Source: Pedobacter sp. KBW06
GTDB lineage: Bacteria > Bacteroidota > Bacteroidia > Sphingobacteriales > Sphingobacteriaceae
Reading direction: 5' to 3'
Assembly (NCBI RefSeq): GCF_003852525.1
Contig: NZ_QAJL01000005.1
Coordinates: forward strand, 532,853-596,852
Length of the DNA stretch: 64,000 nucleotides
The notes under the pieces were generated by a model. That model did not search any database and was not told where the DNA came from. It worked only from the letters and a program-made list of their open reading frames with translations. Positions 24,382-33,741 of this stretch are shown here, piece after piece (position 1 is the stretch's first letter; each line of letters starts with the position of its first letter). The translations under genes were made by a program, and so were the position numbers.

Positions 24382-26166
24382 TTATAACATTTTAGTTTCA
24401 TACCATAAAAAAGTTACCGCCATCAGGAAAGGGAAGAAAAACCACCATATCGAGACCTTCTTTGTGATCAAAACATTTGTTTCCAGTGGATTGGCTATGT
24501 TTTCTTGTCCTTTCACAAATGCAGAAGTAGCTTTCAGCTTCGCCATGTTTCTTTGTTGCTTCCAGTCCTGATCTCCATAAACATAGAAAGATGCTGTTCT
24601 GCCATTGAGGTTAACCTTGTTCCAGCCCTGTTCGGTTGCCCAGCTGCTTACCTGCCACTGGAAGGGAAGTGCTATGTTTTGTAAAGGGCTCAACCGGAGC
24701 CCGTTCCTGCTGATGAGTGGTGCTTTTTGCTGGTCCTGCAGATCTACCGTTATGTTGATCCTTTCTCTGTGCACCGGAATGGCAGGGTCTATACTCCAGC
24801 TCGCTTCGGATGCCGCTTTTCTAGCAGTACGGGTCAGCAGGGTCGACCAAAAGTCTGAATAATCCTCTTTCCGACCATTTAGCAGCCAATGATAAGTGGC
24901 AGGGACAACTGTGGCCGTTACTTTGCCCATTCCACTAATTCGGCTATCGACCAGCACCTTACCTGTCTTTTCTATCAGCACTGGCTGAGCACCTTCGCTT
25001 GTCCTCAGGAAAACAGCTTGTTCAGAAGGTAAAGGCCCGAAGGGACGATTTTGTTCCGGAAGTTGAACCGTTAATGTCTTGTTTTTAAGCTCCGGTGATT
25101 CATATCGTCCAAAAGGCTTACTGATAACTGTTGTGGCTTTTAAGCCCGTTATCCTGAGGACCAGTCCAAGACCGGAATCTACTGCCCTGCGAATGGAGGT
25201 CAGCTCTTCGGCACTAAGTGCGGCCAGTTCTTCCTCGTCGATCAGCAGGAGGTCCATTTTATTTAACAGGCTGGCGTTGATCTTGCTGACATTGGTGTTT
25301 TCCTTATTGAGAAAATCCGTGCTGTATTTATCCTTGCTGATTCTGCTCCTGAAGATCAGCGGGTATTGCTTTTCAAAAAGCCAGTTTTTGAGAAACTTAT
25401 ATTCAAAATCGGGATGAGCTGCAAGCAGCAGTATTTTTAGCGGCATTGCCGGCTGTACTTCTACCGGCACAGGTTCTTTTGCCAGGGTATCTTTCCCCCT
25501 CAATGCGATCAAATGATACACCGCCTGCCCGGTTTGCCTCGGTCTCCCCTTTAAAGAAAATGTATTTTCTCCTTTTGTTTTTATGATCAGGGAGTCGGGA
25601 TTTTCACCTAAACCCTGGAGCAGAAGCTTAACCGGAACTGTCCCTTCCTGCTTGTAAATTCCCTGTATCACCAAAGTTTCCGAACTTTTCAGCCGGGAAT
25701 TCCAGCTTACAGAAATCAGGCCCTCCGGTATTGCTGAAGGATGAAAACTAAGCCGATAGTCCCGCAGCGCAGGAAGTTCATCGGCATTTAAGCCATAGCC
25801 ATAAATATTTAACTGGTTGATTTCAGGTTGGGATTTCAGAAAATAAGGAAGGTCGGCGATGAGGTTCAGCTTTGGCACCTTTAAGGATTGAAAAAGCCTG
25901 GCATCCGAGGTCAGCAGGCGCCCCTTCAGGTTTTTAACGCTATCTTTTATTGCTCCTGTACTGAGCAGGTTAATCTCATGCGGACGTTCCGGCCTTTTCA
26001 CCTGATAAGATATCGGAAATATAAATAGGGCAAAACAAAGTACTGCGACACTGCTGGCCAGCAATCTCCAGATCTTTCTGGCTTTGTTTGCCCTTTGCCA
26101 TTCCTTCAGCGATAGAAATGCAGCCAGGATCAGGCATAAACCGATCGCAATGTATTTAAATTCCAT
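24382..26166 (-). CDS. Membrane-anchored protein of the MoxR/BatA operon, unrecognised family
   Basis: A 594-residue protein starting with two hydrophobic helices (about residues 4-19 and 31-55), followed by a large soluble region and a C-terminal helix (VSIWWFFFPFLMAVTFLWY). The middle includes a glutamine-amidotransferase-like or VWA-like alpha/beta stretch (MDLLLIDEEELAALSAEEL) that I cannot assign with certainty. The reading frame opens at 26193, but ATG 26166 is preceded by AGGAGAGGGGG, the clearest ribosome site in this block, and gives only an 11-bp overlap with the DUF4175 gene. It is probably an inner-membrane partner of the upstream BatA-like and DUF4175 proteins. Confidence 0.8.
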   Translation of the reverse strand: MEFKYIAIGLCLILAAFLSLKEWQRANKARKIWRLLASSVAVLCFALFIFPISYQVKRPERPHEINLLSTGAIKDSVKNLKGRLLTSDARLFQSLKVPKLNLIADLPYFLKSQPEINQLNIYGYGLNADELPALRDYRLSFHPSAIPEGLISVSWNSRLKSSETLVIQGIYKQEGTVPVKLLLQGLGENPDSLIIKTKGENTFSLKGRPRQTGQAVYHLIALRGKDTLAKEPVPVEVQPAMPLKILLLAAHPDFEYKFLKNWLFEKQYPLIFRSRISKDKYSTDFLNKENTNVSKINASLLNKMDLLLIDEEELAALSAEELTSIRRAVDSGLGLVLRITGLKATTVISKPFGRYESPELKNKTLTVQLPEQNRPFGPLPSEQAVFLRTSEGAQPVLIEKTGKVLVDSRISGMGKVTATVVPATYHWLLNGRKEDYSDFWSTLLTRTARKAASEASWSIDPAIPVHRERINITVDLQDQQKAPLISRNGLRLSPLQNIALPFQWQVSSWATEQGWNKVNLNGRTASFYVYGDQDWKQQRNMAKLKATSAFVKGQENIANPLETNVLITKKVSIWWFFFPFLMAVTFLWYETKML

Positions 26167-28375
26167 TTGCCCCCTCTCCTTTTTTAAGCGCATTAAAATA
26201 TTTCCGGTAAAGGTTGGATGCCGGAGGAGCTGAAGGCAGTTGCGGGACAGCCTGTTCCTGTCCGATTATCTTTCCAATCGCGCCCTGGACCTTTTCGATT
26301 TCTTTTTCCGGACTATTGCTTCCGGTCATCAGTTTCCTCCATCCCTTTAATGCAGGTAAGAAAACAGCCGGGTTATCTGAGGCCGCAACGACCATATATT
26401 TTTCGGTTTCTCTAAGTAAACTGAGTTCTTCCGTATTAAACGCAGCGCCCGCCTTTCTGCTTTCCAATGCGCTAAGTGCCCGCTTTAACAGGGCAGTTTT
26501 TTTATCCAAAGGCTCAGAACTGCTCTTTTGTAAAGGCTGAGCTATCTTATCCAACTCTCCGGAAAGGCGCTTTTCTTCTTTTAGCTGTGCCACTTTAACC
26601 GTAGTCTTGGCCACATAAGCCCTGGACTTTTGCTGCAGATCTTTCAGCAATCGGAGCGCTTTATATTCAAAAGGCAAAGCCTCCCTTGTTTTATAAGTCC
26701 TCAGCTGTAATTCGGAGCTCCACATTTCTGTAAGTACGGCCTTTAGCTGTGCTTTTAATTCGGGTTCAAAAAAAGTAGCATCTTCAGCGATGTCATGTTT
26801 ATGGGCATAACTGTCCATAATGGCCTTTACATCCCCAAATTTTGGGGTCGCCTTCGTTTCCTTTTCTTCGTGATGTTCTTCTCCCTCATGCTCATGGCCC
26901 TCTTCATGTGCATGCCCCTCTTCATGCACATGTCCTTCCCCGTGGTCATGGTCGTGATCTGCCCCAATCGCTGTTTCCGTTTCTTCTCCGAGAAATTTGC
27001 CATAGCGCAGGCGTAAAAGCCTTTGGTCTATTCCCAATGCATTACTCCTGTTTTTGAAACTTTCTTCCGTAATCCCCGGCTTTTCATTCAGGAGTTTCTC
27101 GGTATCCATAATGATCTGCCGCTGACTTCTGAAATATTCCGGTACCAGGTTAATGCCATTGGTCATCCCTGCCATACTCATGAGCTCAGCCGTATCTACA
27201 ATAGAAACAAAGTATACATCTGACCTGCTGGTCTGGCCGTGATTATCCAGGGCCTTTACAAAAAAATAGAGCTCATCACCTGGTTTCATCCCCAGGGATT
27301 TCAGGTTTATGGTCTTACTGAGGGACATTGATTTACTGTTGTTAAAGGCGGTATTAAAAAGGAGCTTTTTCTCGGTAAAACTAACCCCTTCCCCTTTTCC
27401 GCTAGCCATAGTGGCGGAGATGGCGGCATCTTTGATCCCATAGTCATCGTTTAAGTGAAGCGTCAGACTGAGGCGCTGAGGTTGCCCGAAGTCTATCGTG
27501 GTATGGGCTTTAGGCTGGGTAATTCTGATCGAAACCGGCAGGTCCGGAATGAGCTCCAGCTGATAAAGATCTGATTTCTTTCCATCCAGCTCCAGCTGAT
27601 AAAATCCGGGTTGATGAATCGCTTTTAAAAAGCTCCATGCTATCCCCAGTCCGTCTGCTGAACGCAGACTGGCCACTTCCCGGTCATTAAAAATAAGCTT
27701 TAGCTTTTTGACAGGTTCATTTGTGCGGATCTCCCATTTGAGCAGGGAGCCTGTTGCCGCCTTAACTGAAAACTGCTGCTGTTTCCGTTCCGGCAAACCG
27801 GTATAAGCCGGGGCACTGATTTTCAGGGAAAAAGAAGCGATTTGAGCAGGGACACGTTCTTTGATGACACCAGGCCTGGCTTCCTGGGAATAAGTTTCAG
27901 GACTGTAGTTTACGAGCTTAAAATGCGAAATCATAAAGCTGAACCCAAAGCCGGTGATCATCACCAATATCGATAGCCCTAATTTCTTTAGCGGTGTCGC
28001 AGGTGTTTGAATCCGGGTAAGGAGGGTTTTGATCTTCTGTTGCTGTAAACGCTCCAGCAGCGATAATTCATTGGAAGGCCTTAACAAAATCCCGGTACTC
28101 TCTTCCAGTTCGGGGAATTGTCTGTCCAGGTATCTGGCGATGCCAGGCGCATCTATCTTCCAAAAAGGATGGATCAGATTAAAGATTACAAATGCAATCC
28201 CGAAAAGGGATACAAAAATCACTGTTTCCCATTCTGCGAAGGGAAACATGTGGACCAGCACTGCACAAATCAACAGGGCAAAACCAAGGCTAAGGGCTAT
28301 CAGCTGTAGCACCCTGAGGATCCTCCATTGCCTTTTCCAGCGATAGATCCTTTTTCCTGCTTCCTGCTCAACCAT
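26156..28375 (-). CDS. DUF4175 family membrane protein with His-rich insert
   Basis: A 739-residue protein with two N-terminal transmembrane helices (about 20-65), a third near residues 130-150, then an extended, partly coiled-coil region. This layout fits DUF4175, a family often found beside MoxR, DUF58 and BatA genes. Residues about 470-507 form a striking His/Asp/Glu run (DHDHDH, then HEEGHEHEGEEHH) with 11 histidines, a plausible divalent-metal-binding linker. It overlaps the BatA-like gene by 8 bp and the next gene by 11 bp, so translation is coupled. Role is inferred to be structural or chaperone-like in the envelope. Confidence 0.85.
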   Translation of the reverse strand: MVEQEAGKRIYRWKRQWRILRVLQLIALSLGFALLICAVLVHMFPFAEWETVIFVSLFGIAFVIFNLIHPFWKIDAPGIARYLDRQFPELEESTGILLRPSNELSLLERLQQQKIKTLLTRIQTPATPLKKLGLSILVMITGFGFSFMISHFKLVNYSPETYSQEARPGVIKERVPAQIASFSLKISAPAYTGLPERKQQQFSVKAATGSLLKWEIRTNEPVKKLKLIFNDREVASLRSADGLGIAWSFLKAIHQPGFYQLELDGKKSDLYQLELIPDLPVSIRITQPKAHTTIDFGQPQRLSLTLHLNDDYGIKDAAISATMASGKGEGVSFTEKKLLFNTAFNNSKSMSLSKTINLKSLGMKPGDELYFFVKALDNHGQTSRSDVYFVSIVDTAELMSMAGMTNGINLVPEYFRSQRQIIMDTEKLLNEKPGITEESFKNRSNALGIDQRLLRLRYGKFLGEETETAIGADHDHDHGEGHVHEEGHAHEEGHEHEGEEHHEEKETKATPKFGDVKAIMDSYAHKHDIAEDATFFEPELKAQLKAVLTEMWSSELQLRTYKTREALPFEYKALRLLKDLQQKSRAYVAKTTVKVAQLKEEKRLSGELDKIAQPLQKSSSEPLDKKTALLKRALSALESRKAGAAFNTEELSLLRETEKYMVVAASDNPAVFLPALKGWRKLMTGSNSPEKEIEKVQGAIGKIIGQEQAVPQLPSAPPASNLYRKYFNALKKGEGANGI

Positions 28376-29786
28376 GGCCCAGCCTGTTTTTGTGGTTAAA
28401 GGATAGGACTCTTTCCAGCAGGAAAACCGCCATTGCCAGCAGCCAGAAGAAAGGATTCAATGGCACTGTTACGCTTTCCTTCCCAATTGTTGCCGCGGGA
28501 ATGGAATTTTGCTTTTGGGACAGGAAGGGGGTACTTTTTCGCTGATCCTCAGGATTTCTTTCAAAACCAAAACCCTGCCCCGTTTCTTCGTTTCCAAGAA
28601 CAATGGGCATCAGGGCCTTTACAAATTGCCCGCTCCAAACCAACGTTGTCCATTGAGGTTTCAGTCTGCTGTAAAAATGATAATGTTCCGGAGATTTTTC
28701 TTTTTCCAATGAAAGTACCGGCTGTCCAAAACCGTCCTTCCAAATGCTTTCTCCCAGTTCAGTCCCGGCTGCAATCCTTTTATTCAATTCAACGATCGCA
28801 TCATTGCCCGTTTTTCCGGGCTGCAGGTCGATCATGGAATGAACTGCCACTGTTTTTCCGCTTTCATAGCTGAATAGCCGTCCGGCCTGGTTTATATTTT
28901 TAGAGAAGCGGTCTGACACAGGCTGATCGGAAAGCCAGAAACCTATATCGTATTTTAAGTCGCTGTTGTATTGTTCATTCCATTGCTTTACCTCTATTCT
29001 TCGTTTCGTAAAATCGGCGATAGCAGTTAATGCCGCCATCACATAATTTCCGTCTTCTGCATTTGCTCCTTTAAATAGCAAGACCGAAATCAATGGCGGT
29101 ACTTTGCTCGTATCAAGGCTGCGATAACTGGTCAGAGATGGGCTGGAAGTAGCTTCATAAATTTTAAGGGCAGAAACAGCAGTCCAGTTGCGAACCGTAT
29201 CTGTCTTTTCAATGCCTTTCCATTGCAAATTAAAATCAACCTCCGGCAATGCTCCGCTTAGTTTACTCAATTGCTGATCAGCGTACAGGATTACCGGAAA
29301 TCCGGCAGGCAGGCGTTCGTTCAATTGCCTCAGTAAGGAAAAGTAACTTATTGTCTCAGTATGGCTTAAGCTGTCCTTTGTTAAAGTGTCGTTTAGGTTT
29401 ATTGTTGAGAAACCGGGTTCAAACCTGCGCAATTCATAGCCTGCTTTAAGAAGGGAGTCTATGCTTTTTTTCTGTGTCCGGTATACCAAAGAAAAGGTTT
29501 GCTTCTCCATCATCAGCCAGCCTTTCTGATCTCCTTTTGCTGCATTTTCCCTCATATAAGGTTCTGCCAGCAAAAAGGCGAGTAAAATGATCAGCAGCAA
29601 CCTCAACAGCAGCAACAGCCAGTCTGTGATGCGGTAACTCCTGGAGCTTAGCGGTGCCGCTTCTCCCAACAGGCTAATGCTGCCGATTTTAAGTGTTTTC
29701 CCCTGCTTCACATTCCATAAATGAATGATCAGGGGGATTACCAATCCTGCAAGCGCAAATAAACCGATGGGATAAAGTAATGACAC
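28368..29786 (-). CDS. BatA-like membrane protein (aerotolerance N-terminal domain)
   Basis: A 472-residue protein with the BatA N-terminal signature MSLLYPIGLFALAGLVIPL, IHLWNVKQGKTLKIGS (residues 1-40), then a second helix around residues 56-75 and a C-terminal helix (FFWLLAMAVFLLERVLSF). The central part is a soluble domain with no MIDAS motif that I can see. It starts 2 bp after the DUF58 stop. Proteins with this N-terminus accompany MoxR/DUF58 in the Bat operons and in related clusters. Confidence 0.88.
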   Translation of the reverse strand: MSLLYPIGLFALAGLVIPLIIHLWNVKQGKTLKIGSISLLGEAAPLSSRSYRITDWLLLLLRLLLIILLAFLLAEPYMRENAAKGDQKGWLMMEKQTFSLVYRTQKKSIDSLLKAGYELRRFEPGFSTINLNDTLTKDSLSHTETISYFSLLRQLNERLPAGFPVILYADQQLSKLSGALPEVDFNLQWKGIEKTDTVRNWTAVSALKIYEATSSPSLTSYRSLDTSKVPPLISVLLFKGANAEDGNYVMAALTAIADFTKRRIEVKQWNEQYNSDLKYDIGFWLSDQPVSDRFSKNINQAGRLFSYESGKTVAVHSMIDLQPGKTGNDAIVELNKRIAAGTELGESIWKDGFGQPVLSLEKEKSPEHYHFYSRLKPQWTTLVWSGQFVKALMPIVLGNEETGQGFGFERNPEDQRKSTPFLSQKQNSIPAATIGKESVTVPLNPFFWLLAMAVFLLERVLSFNHKNRLGHG

Positions 29787-29788
29787 AA

Positions 29789-30676
29789 CTAGACCTTTAA
29801 TTTGTTTCTTTGATTTAAAAAATCCCTCAAAGCCTGATCAAGAGGCTCGTCGGTTCTGATCATCCGGTAAGAGATCCTCCGGTCGAGTAATTTCATCCGG
29901 GTACTTTCCAGGTATTGTTCCAGCTTTTGCTGATAGGTTTTCCTTGTTTTCTCCTGATCTATCTGAATGGTTCTTTTGCTCTCCAGGTCTTCAAAAGAAG
30001 TATACCCCTTAAAATCAAGGTCTATTTCATTGCCGGACATCAAATGAAAAACCACGACTTCATGCCGGAGGGTGTTCAGGGTATCCAGGAGGGTGAAAAT
30101 CTCGTTATTGGTTTCATAAAGATCGGTGATAAAGATCAGCAGTTCCCGCTTTTGTACGCCCGAGTATAGTTCTTTATAATGGATTGGCCGGGTAAAAACC
30201 CCTTCGGGTTTAATTTGTTCGAGCTGATAAAACAATCTTGCCAGGTGCTGAAAATCCTGTTTCGCGAGCATAGAGAATATACCGCCGGATTGGAATACAT
30301 ATAAGCCGATCGCATCACCCTGTAAATTCCCGAGGTAAGCCAGCGAAGCCGCAAGGTAACGCGCATAATCCATTTTGGTAAAATCTCCGTCCTGATGGTT
30401 CATCGAAGCGCTGGCATCCATCAGCAGGCGCACAGAGATATTGGTTTCTATTTCCGATTCCCTGATGTAATAACGGTCCGAACGGGCAAACATTTTCCAG
30501 TCCAGGGAACGCAGGTCGTCTCCGGGCTGGTAACTTCTATATTGACTAAATTCAAGCCCCGGGCCCTTCAGAGTACTTTTGTTGATGCCACTCATAAAGC
30601 CATCAATTGTCGTTTTTGCCGACAAGGAAAGGGCTTTGATGGCCATCATTACTTTAGGGTCCAGCAGCCTGCTCAT
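29789..30676 (-). CDS. DUF58 domain protein (MoxR partner)
   Basis: A 295-residue cytoplasmic DUF58 protein with a von Willebrand A-like core. The DUF58 motif SQYRSYQPGDDLRSLDWKMF spans residues 44-63. A MIDAS-like DASAS follows at residues 87-91 (RLLMDASASMN). It shares one base with the moxR stop (TAATG), a classic coupled pair. In known systems the MoxR ATPase acts with the VWA/DUF58 protein to remodel or insert metal into envelope or enzyme targets. The target here is unknown, but the downstream TldD/PmbA proteases are attractive candidates. Confidence 0.93.
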   Translation of the reverse strand: MSRLLDPKVMMAIKALSLSAKTTIDGFMSGINKSTLKGPGLEFSQYRSYQPGDDLRSLDWKMFARSDRYYIRESEIETNISVRLLMDASASMNHQDGDFTKMDYARYLAASLAYLGNLQGDAIGLYVFQSGGIFSMLAKQDFQHLARLFYQLEQIKPEGVFTRPIHYKELYSGVQKRELLIFITDLYETNNEIFTLLDTLNTLRHEVVVFHLMSGNEIDLDFKGYTSFEDLESKRTIQIDQEKTRKTYQQKLEQYLESTRMKLLDRRISYRMIRTDEPLDQALRDFLNQRNKLKV

Positions 30677-31674
30677 TAAATGTTAACTTTAGTCCTGGAA
30701 ATGGTTTTGATTAATTCGGCAGCCACCATATCGGCGGTTACATTTTCTGCGTCTGCTTTAAAATTCATGAGTACGCGATGCCTCAACACCGGGTAAGCCA
30801 TCGTCTGCAGGTCTTCCATTACCACGGCATAACGGCCATGAATCAGTGCCCTTGCTTTTGCGGTAAGAATCAAGGCCTGCCCTGCCCTTGGCCCGGCTCC
30901 CCACCTTACCCATTCTTTTACATAGGCAACAGCAGAACTTTCCGGCCTTGTGGCCCGGATCAGATCTGACACATAGGTAATCAGGTCATCACTGATGCTC
31001 ACTTCTCTGGTAAGTGCCTGAAGTTGTTTGATCTCTTCTGCACCGATCACCGGTTCGACTTTATTTTTTATCGTTCCGGTGGTGCTGCTCAGGATCCTGG
31101 TTTCTTCTGCTGCGGTGGGATAGCCTATTTTAATATAGAGTAAAAAACGGTCCAGCTGCGCTTCAGGAAGCGGATAGGTACCAGCCTGTTCAATTGGATT
31201 CTGTGTAGCGAGTATAAAAAACGGACGGTCTAAGGGATAGGTTTGTCCGCCATAGGTGACTTCAAATTCCTGCATTGCTTCCAGTAATGCCGACTGGGTC
31301 TTGGGAGGCGTGCGGTTGATCTCATCCGCAAGGATGATATTGGCAAAGATGGGGCCTTTGTTAAACTTAAAAAATCGTTTTCCTGTCTGGTGGTCTTCCT
31401 CCAGGATCTCGGTACCAATAATGTCTGTAGGCATAAGATCGGGAGTAAACTGAATTCGTCTGAAAGAAAGGTCCAGGGCCTGCGACATGGTCCTTACCAT
31501 CAGTGTTTTTGCCAGTCCGGGAACCCCTTCGAGCAAACAATGTCCACCGGCAAGCAAGGCAACCAGCATTTCTTCAATGATGATGTCCTGTCCGACGATG
31601 ACCTTTTGAATTTCTTCCTTTAATTGCGAAATCTTATGTATGAGTAGTTTAAGGTTGCTTTCTGAAATTTCCAA
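30676..31674 (-). CDS. MoxR family AAA+ ATPase
   Basis: A 332-residue MoxR-type AAA+ chaperone. Walker A is GVPGLAKT (residues 50-57), Walker B is IILADE (113-118), and RTPPKTQSALLEAMQE follows as in all MoxR proteins. Sensor region ATQNPIEQAGTYPLPEAQLD is present. It heads the ten-gene minus-strand block and is divergent from the DUF4159 gene at 31826, with a 151-bp shared upstream region. It probably works with the DUF58 protein encoded next to it. Confidence 0.95.
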   Translation of the reverse strand: MEISESNLKLLIHKISQLKEEIQKVIVGQDIIIEEMLVALLAGGHCLLEGVPGLAKTLMVRTMSQALDLSFRRIQFTPDLMPTDIIGTEILEEDHQTGKRFFKFNKGPIFANIILADEINRTPPKTQSALLEAMQEFEVTYGGQTYPLDRPFFILATQNPIEQAGTYPLPEAQLDRFLLYIKIGYPTAAEETRILSSTTGTIKNKVEPVIGAEEIKQLQALTREVSISDDLITYVSDLIRATRPESSAVAYVKEWVRWGAGPRAGQALILTAKARALIHGRYAVVMEDLQTMAYPVLRHRVLMNFKADAENVTADMVAAELIKTISRTKVNI

Positions 31675-31825
31675 AACTATAATTTTTTAGAGGGTAAGCT
31701 ATTGTAATTCAATATAGGGCATCTGTGCTTATATTTCATTGCCTCCTAAACAGAATATCAAAAAAATTACAGATATCTATCTTAAAAAACTAGATTGTAA
31801 TCAAAATTGACGCTATTTTAGAACG

Positions 31826-32455
31826 ATGCAACAATCGAGGTTTACTTTTGCCAGAATAAAATACAGGTCCGGAGATTGGGATACCGATCAGCGGATGCCC
31901 TCCAATTTGCTAAACTCCCTGTTAGAGTATACCACCATTCCTTTGGATCAGGAAGAGAAGATTGTGGAATTGAGTAGCAATGATCTGTTTAAGTACCCTT
32001 TCTGTTATCTGAGCGGCCATAAGCTGGTACAGTTTAGTCAGCAGGAAGGCGCTAATTTTAAAAAGTATGTAAACAATGGCGGTTTTGTATTTGTGGACGA
32101 CTGTAACCATGATATTGATGGCTTATTTGCCCGCTCTTTTGAAACACAAATGAGCAATCTGTTTGGTGCTCAGGCACTGAAAAAGATTCCCAATGACCAT
32201 AAGATCTACAATTCCTTTTTCAAATTTGAGAAGGGCCCTCCCACTACCTCTTTCGAACTCAATGGCTGGGGCGACGATCTGGTGCACGATTACCTGAAAG
32301 CCATCACCGTCCAGGGCCGGATTGGGGTATTGTACAGCAATAAAGATTATGGCTGCGAATGGGACTATGATTTCAGGAATAAACGTTTCCTGGCAGAAGA
32401 CAATACCAAATTTGGTGTAAACATCATTTTATATGCAATGGGCATTCATAGCTAA
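31826..32455 (+). CDS. DUF4159 domain protein
   Basis: A 209-residue DUF4159 protein. Typical motifs are FARIKYRSGDWDTDQRMP near the N-terminus and GGFVFVDDCNHD at about residues 86-97, with an alpha/beta amidotransferase-like pattern and C-terminal FGVNIILYAMGI. No signal peptide is present, unlike many DUF4159 proteins. It is divergent from moxR, and DUF4159 genes are often found with MoxR/DUF58/BatA genes, so it probably belongs to the same system. The box TATTTTAG at 31814 is one base off the -7 consensus and would give a nearly leaderless mRNA. Confidence 0.88.
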   Translation: MQQSRFTFARIKYRSGDWDTDQRMPSNLLNSLLEYTTIPLDQEEKIVELSSNDLFKYPFCYLSGHKLVQFSQQEGANFKKYVNNGGFVFVDDCNHDIDGLFARSFETQMSNLFGAQALKKIPNDHKIYNSFFKFEKGPPTTSFELNGWGDDLVHDYLKAITVQGRIGVLYSNKDYGCEWDYDFRNKRFLAEDNTKFGVNIILYAMGIHS

Positions 32456-32910
32456 GCCATCAGCCAAACGCCGAAATACCATGCCCAGCCGATCAATAGC
32501 AATTGCATTGGAATCCTAAACCAGAGGTACCTCATTCCCGGGCCATTGAAATCGCCTTTCTGAAGATCGATATGATGGATGGCCGCATAAATATTGGCGG
32601 GTAAAATCAATATAAAAAAGGCCATGAGAAATATGGCAGCGGCAGACCTGCTCTGATCAAACCACAATCCAAGTCCGGCAATAACCTCCATAACTCCTGT
32701 TCCAATGACGATCGCTTTTTTAAAAGGGATAAACTTCGGAATCATCATTTCCATGCCTTTGGTAAAGGCAAAATGCCCGCTGGCAGCAAAACACATCATG
32801 ATACAAAGGGAGATGCTTCCGGACATCATAAGATTCCAGGAACCGGTTACCGATTTATAGCCCAATAAGCTGAGCAGAAAACTGACAAATAATACGAGTA
32901 ATACTTTCAT
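32452..32910 (-). CDS. DoxX-like four-helix membrane protein
   Basis: A 152-residue integral membrane protein with about four hydrophobic helices (for example LLVLFVSFLLSLLGY, AAIFLMAFFILILPANIYAA, LLLIGWAWYFGVWL) and the DoxX-like segment IGTGVMEVIAGLGLW. The Asn-Ile-Tyr-Ala-Ala-Ile-His signature fits this superfamily. Its stop overlaps the convergent DUF4159 stop by 4 bp. It lies 58 bp downstream of a Crp/Fnr regulator on the same strand and may be co-transcribed with it. Function is uncertain. Confidence 0.8.
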   Translation of the reverse strand: MKVLLVLFVSFLLSLLGYKSVTGSWNLMMSGSISLCIMMCFAASGHFAFTKGMEMMIPKFIPFKKAIVIGTGVMEVIAGLGLWFDQSRSAAAIFLMAFFILILPANIYAAIHHIDLQKGDFNGPGMRYLWFRIPMQLLLIGWAWYFGVWLMA

Positions 32911-32968
32911 AGTGTTTGATTTACCTCACAAAATTCGCACAAGTTTAAACGGCAAAAAATGACTTATG

Positions 32969-33550
32969 TTAGTTTCCGGAATACAATTTCCGAATCCTGC
33001 TGAGGCTCTCCGGCTGGATGCCGAGATAGGTAGACAGGTGCTTGACAGAAGTATTTCTGACCAGCTCCGGGTTTCGGTCCATAAGCTGCCGATAACGGTC
33101 TTCTGCAGTGATGGAGAGCAGGTCCATTTCTCTTTCCAATCTCTTTTTATATTGAAATTCGGCAATCAGTCGCCCGATCCGCTCTCCGGAATGGGATTGC
33201 TGATAGAAATCCTGAAGCAACTGGTAAGGGATCAATATTGCTTCAATGTCTGCAACGGCCTGAATGGCGATCATGGAGGGCCGCCGGGTAATGAAAGAAT
33301 AATAAGCAGTCACCAGATCTCCTTCAAATTGAAAGTCGACGGTAAACTCCTTTCCGTCTTTTAAGAAGTAATTGCGTGTGGCCCCGCTAACGAGGAAAAA
33401 AATATAGTGTTCTACCTGTCCTTCCTTACAGAGATAACTTCCTTTTGGAAAAGATTTTTGCAGCAGCACTTTAGAAAACTGCTGCCATTCCTCTTCTTTT
33501 AACCGGGTAAAAGAGGAGATCAGTTCCCGCATTTGACTTAAACCGTTCAT
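32969..33550 (-). CDS. Crp/Fnr family transcriptional regulator
   Basis: A 193-residue regulator with a cyclic-nucleotide-binding-like beta-roll (about 25-115, KGSYLCKEGQVEHYIFFLVS) and a C-terminal winged helix (about 145-193, TSVKHLSTYLGIQPESLSRI). No Cys cluster of the Fnr [4Fe-4S] type is present. Members of this Bacteroidota subgroup are common small regulators with unknown effectors. It lies upstream of the DoxX-like gene. Confidence 0.9.
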   Translation of the reverse strand: MNGLSQMRELISSFTRLKEEEWQQFSKVLLQKSFPKGSYLCKEGQVEHYIFFLVSGATRNYFLKDGKEFTVDFQFEGDLVTAYYSFITRRPSMIAIQAVADIEAILIPYQLLQDFYQQSHSGERIGRLIAEFQYKKRLEREMDLLSITAEDRYRQLMDRNPELVRNTSVKHLSTYLGIQPESLSRIRKLYSGN

Positions 33551-33741
33551 ATATTCTTCAGCGCTGAAATCTGTTTACCCCATTCAAATCAGAAAATACC
33601 ATTCCACAATGAAAGGGTATTTTTTTTTGATTCTGATCAGAAACAAAGCGCTAATACACTGACAATCTAACTGTTATAACTAAAATGCAGTGCTCTGGCT
33701 TGTTTTTGGCAGGGTGATCTAAAACTACAAAAAACAAAGAT

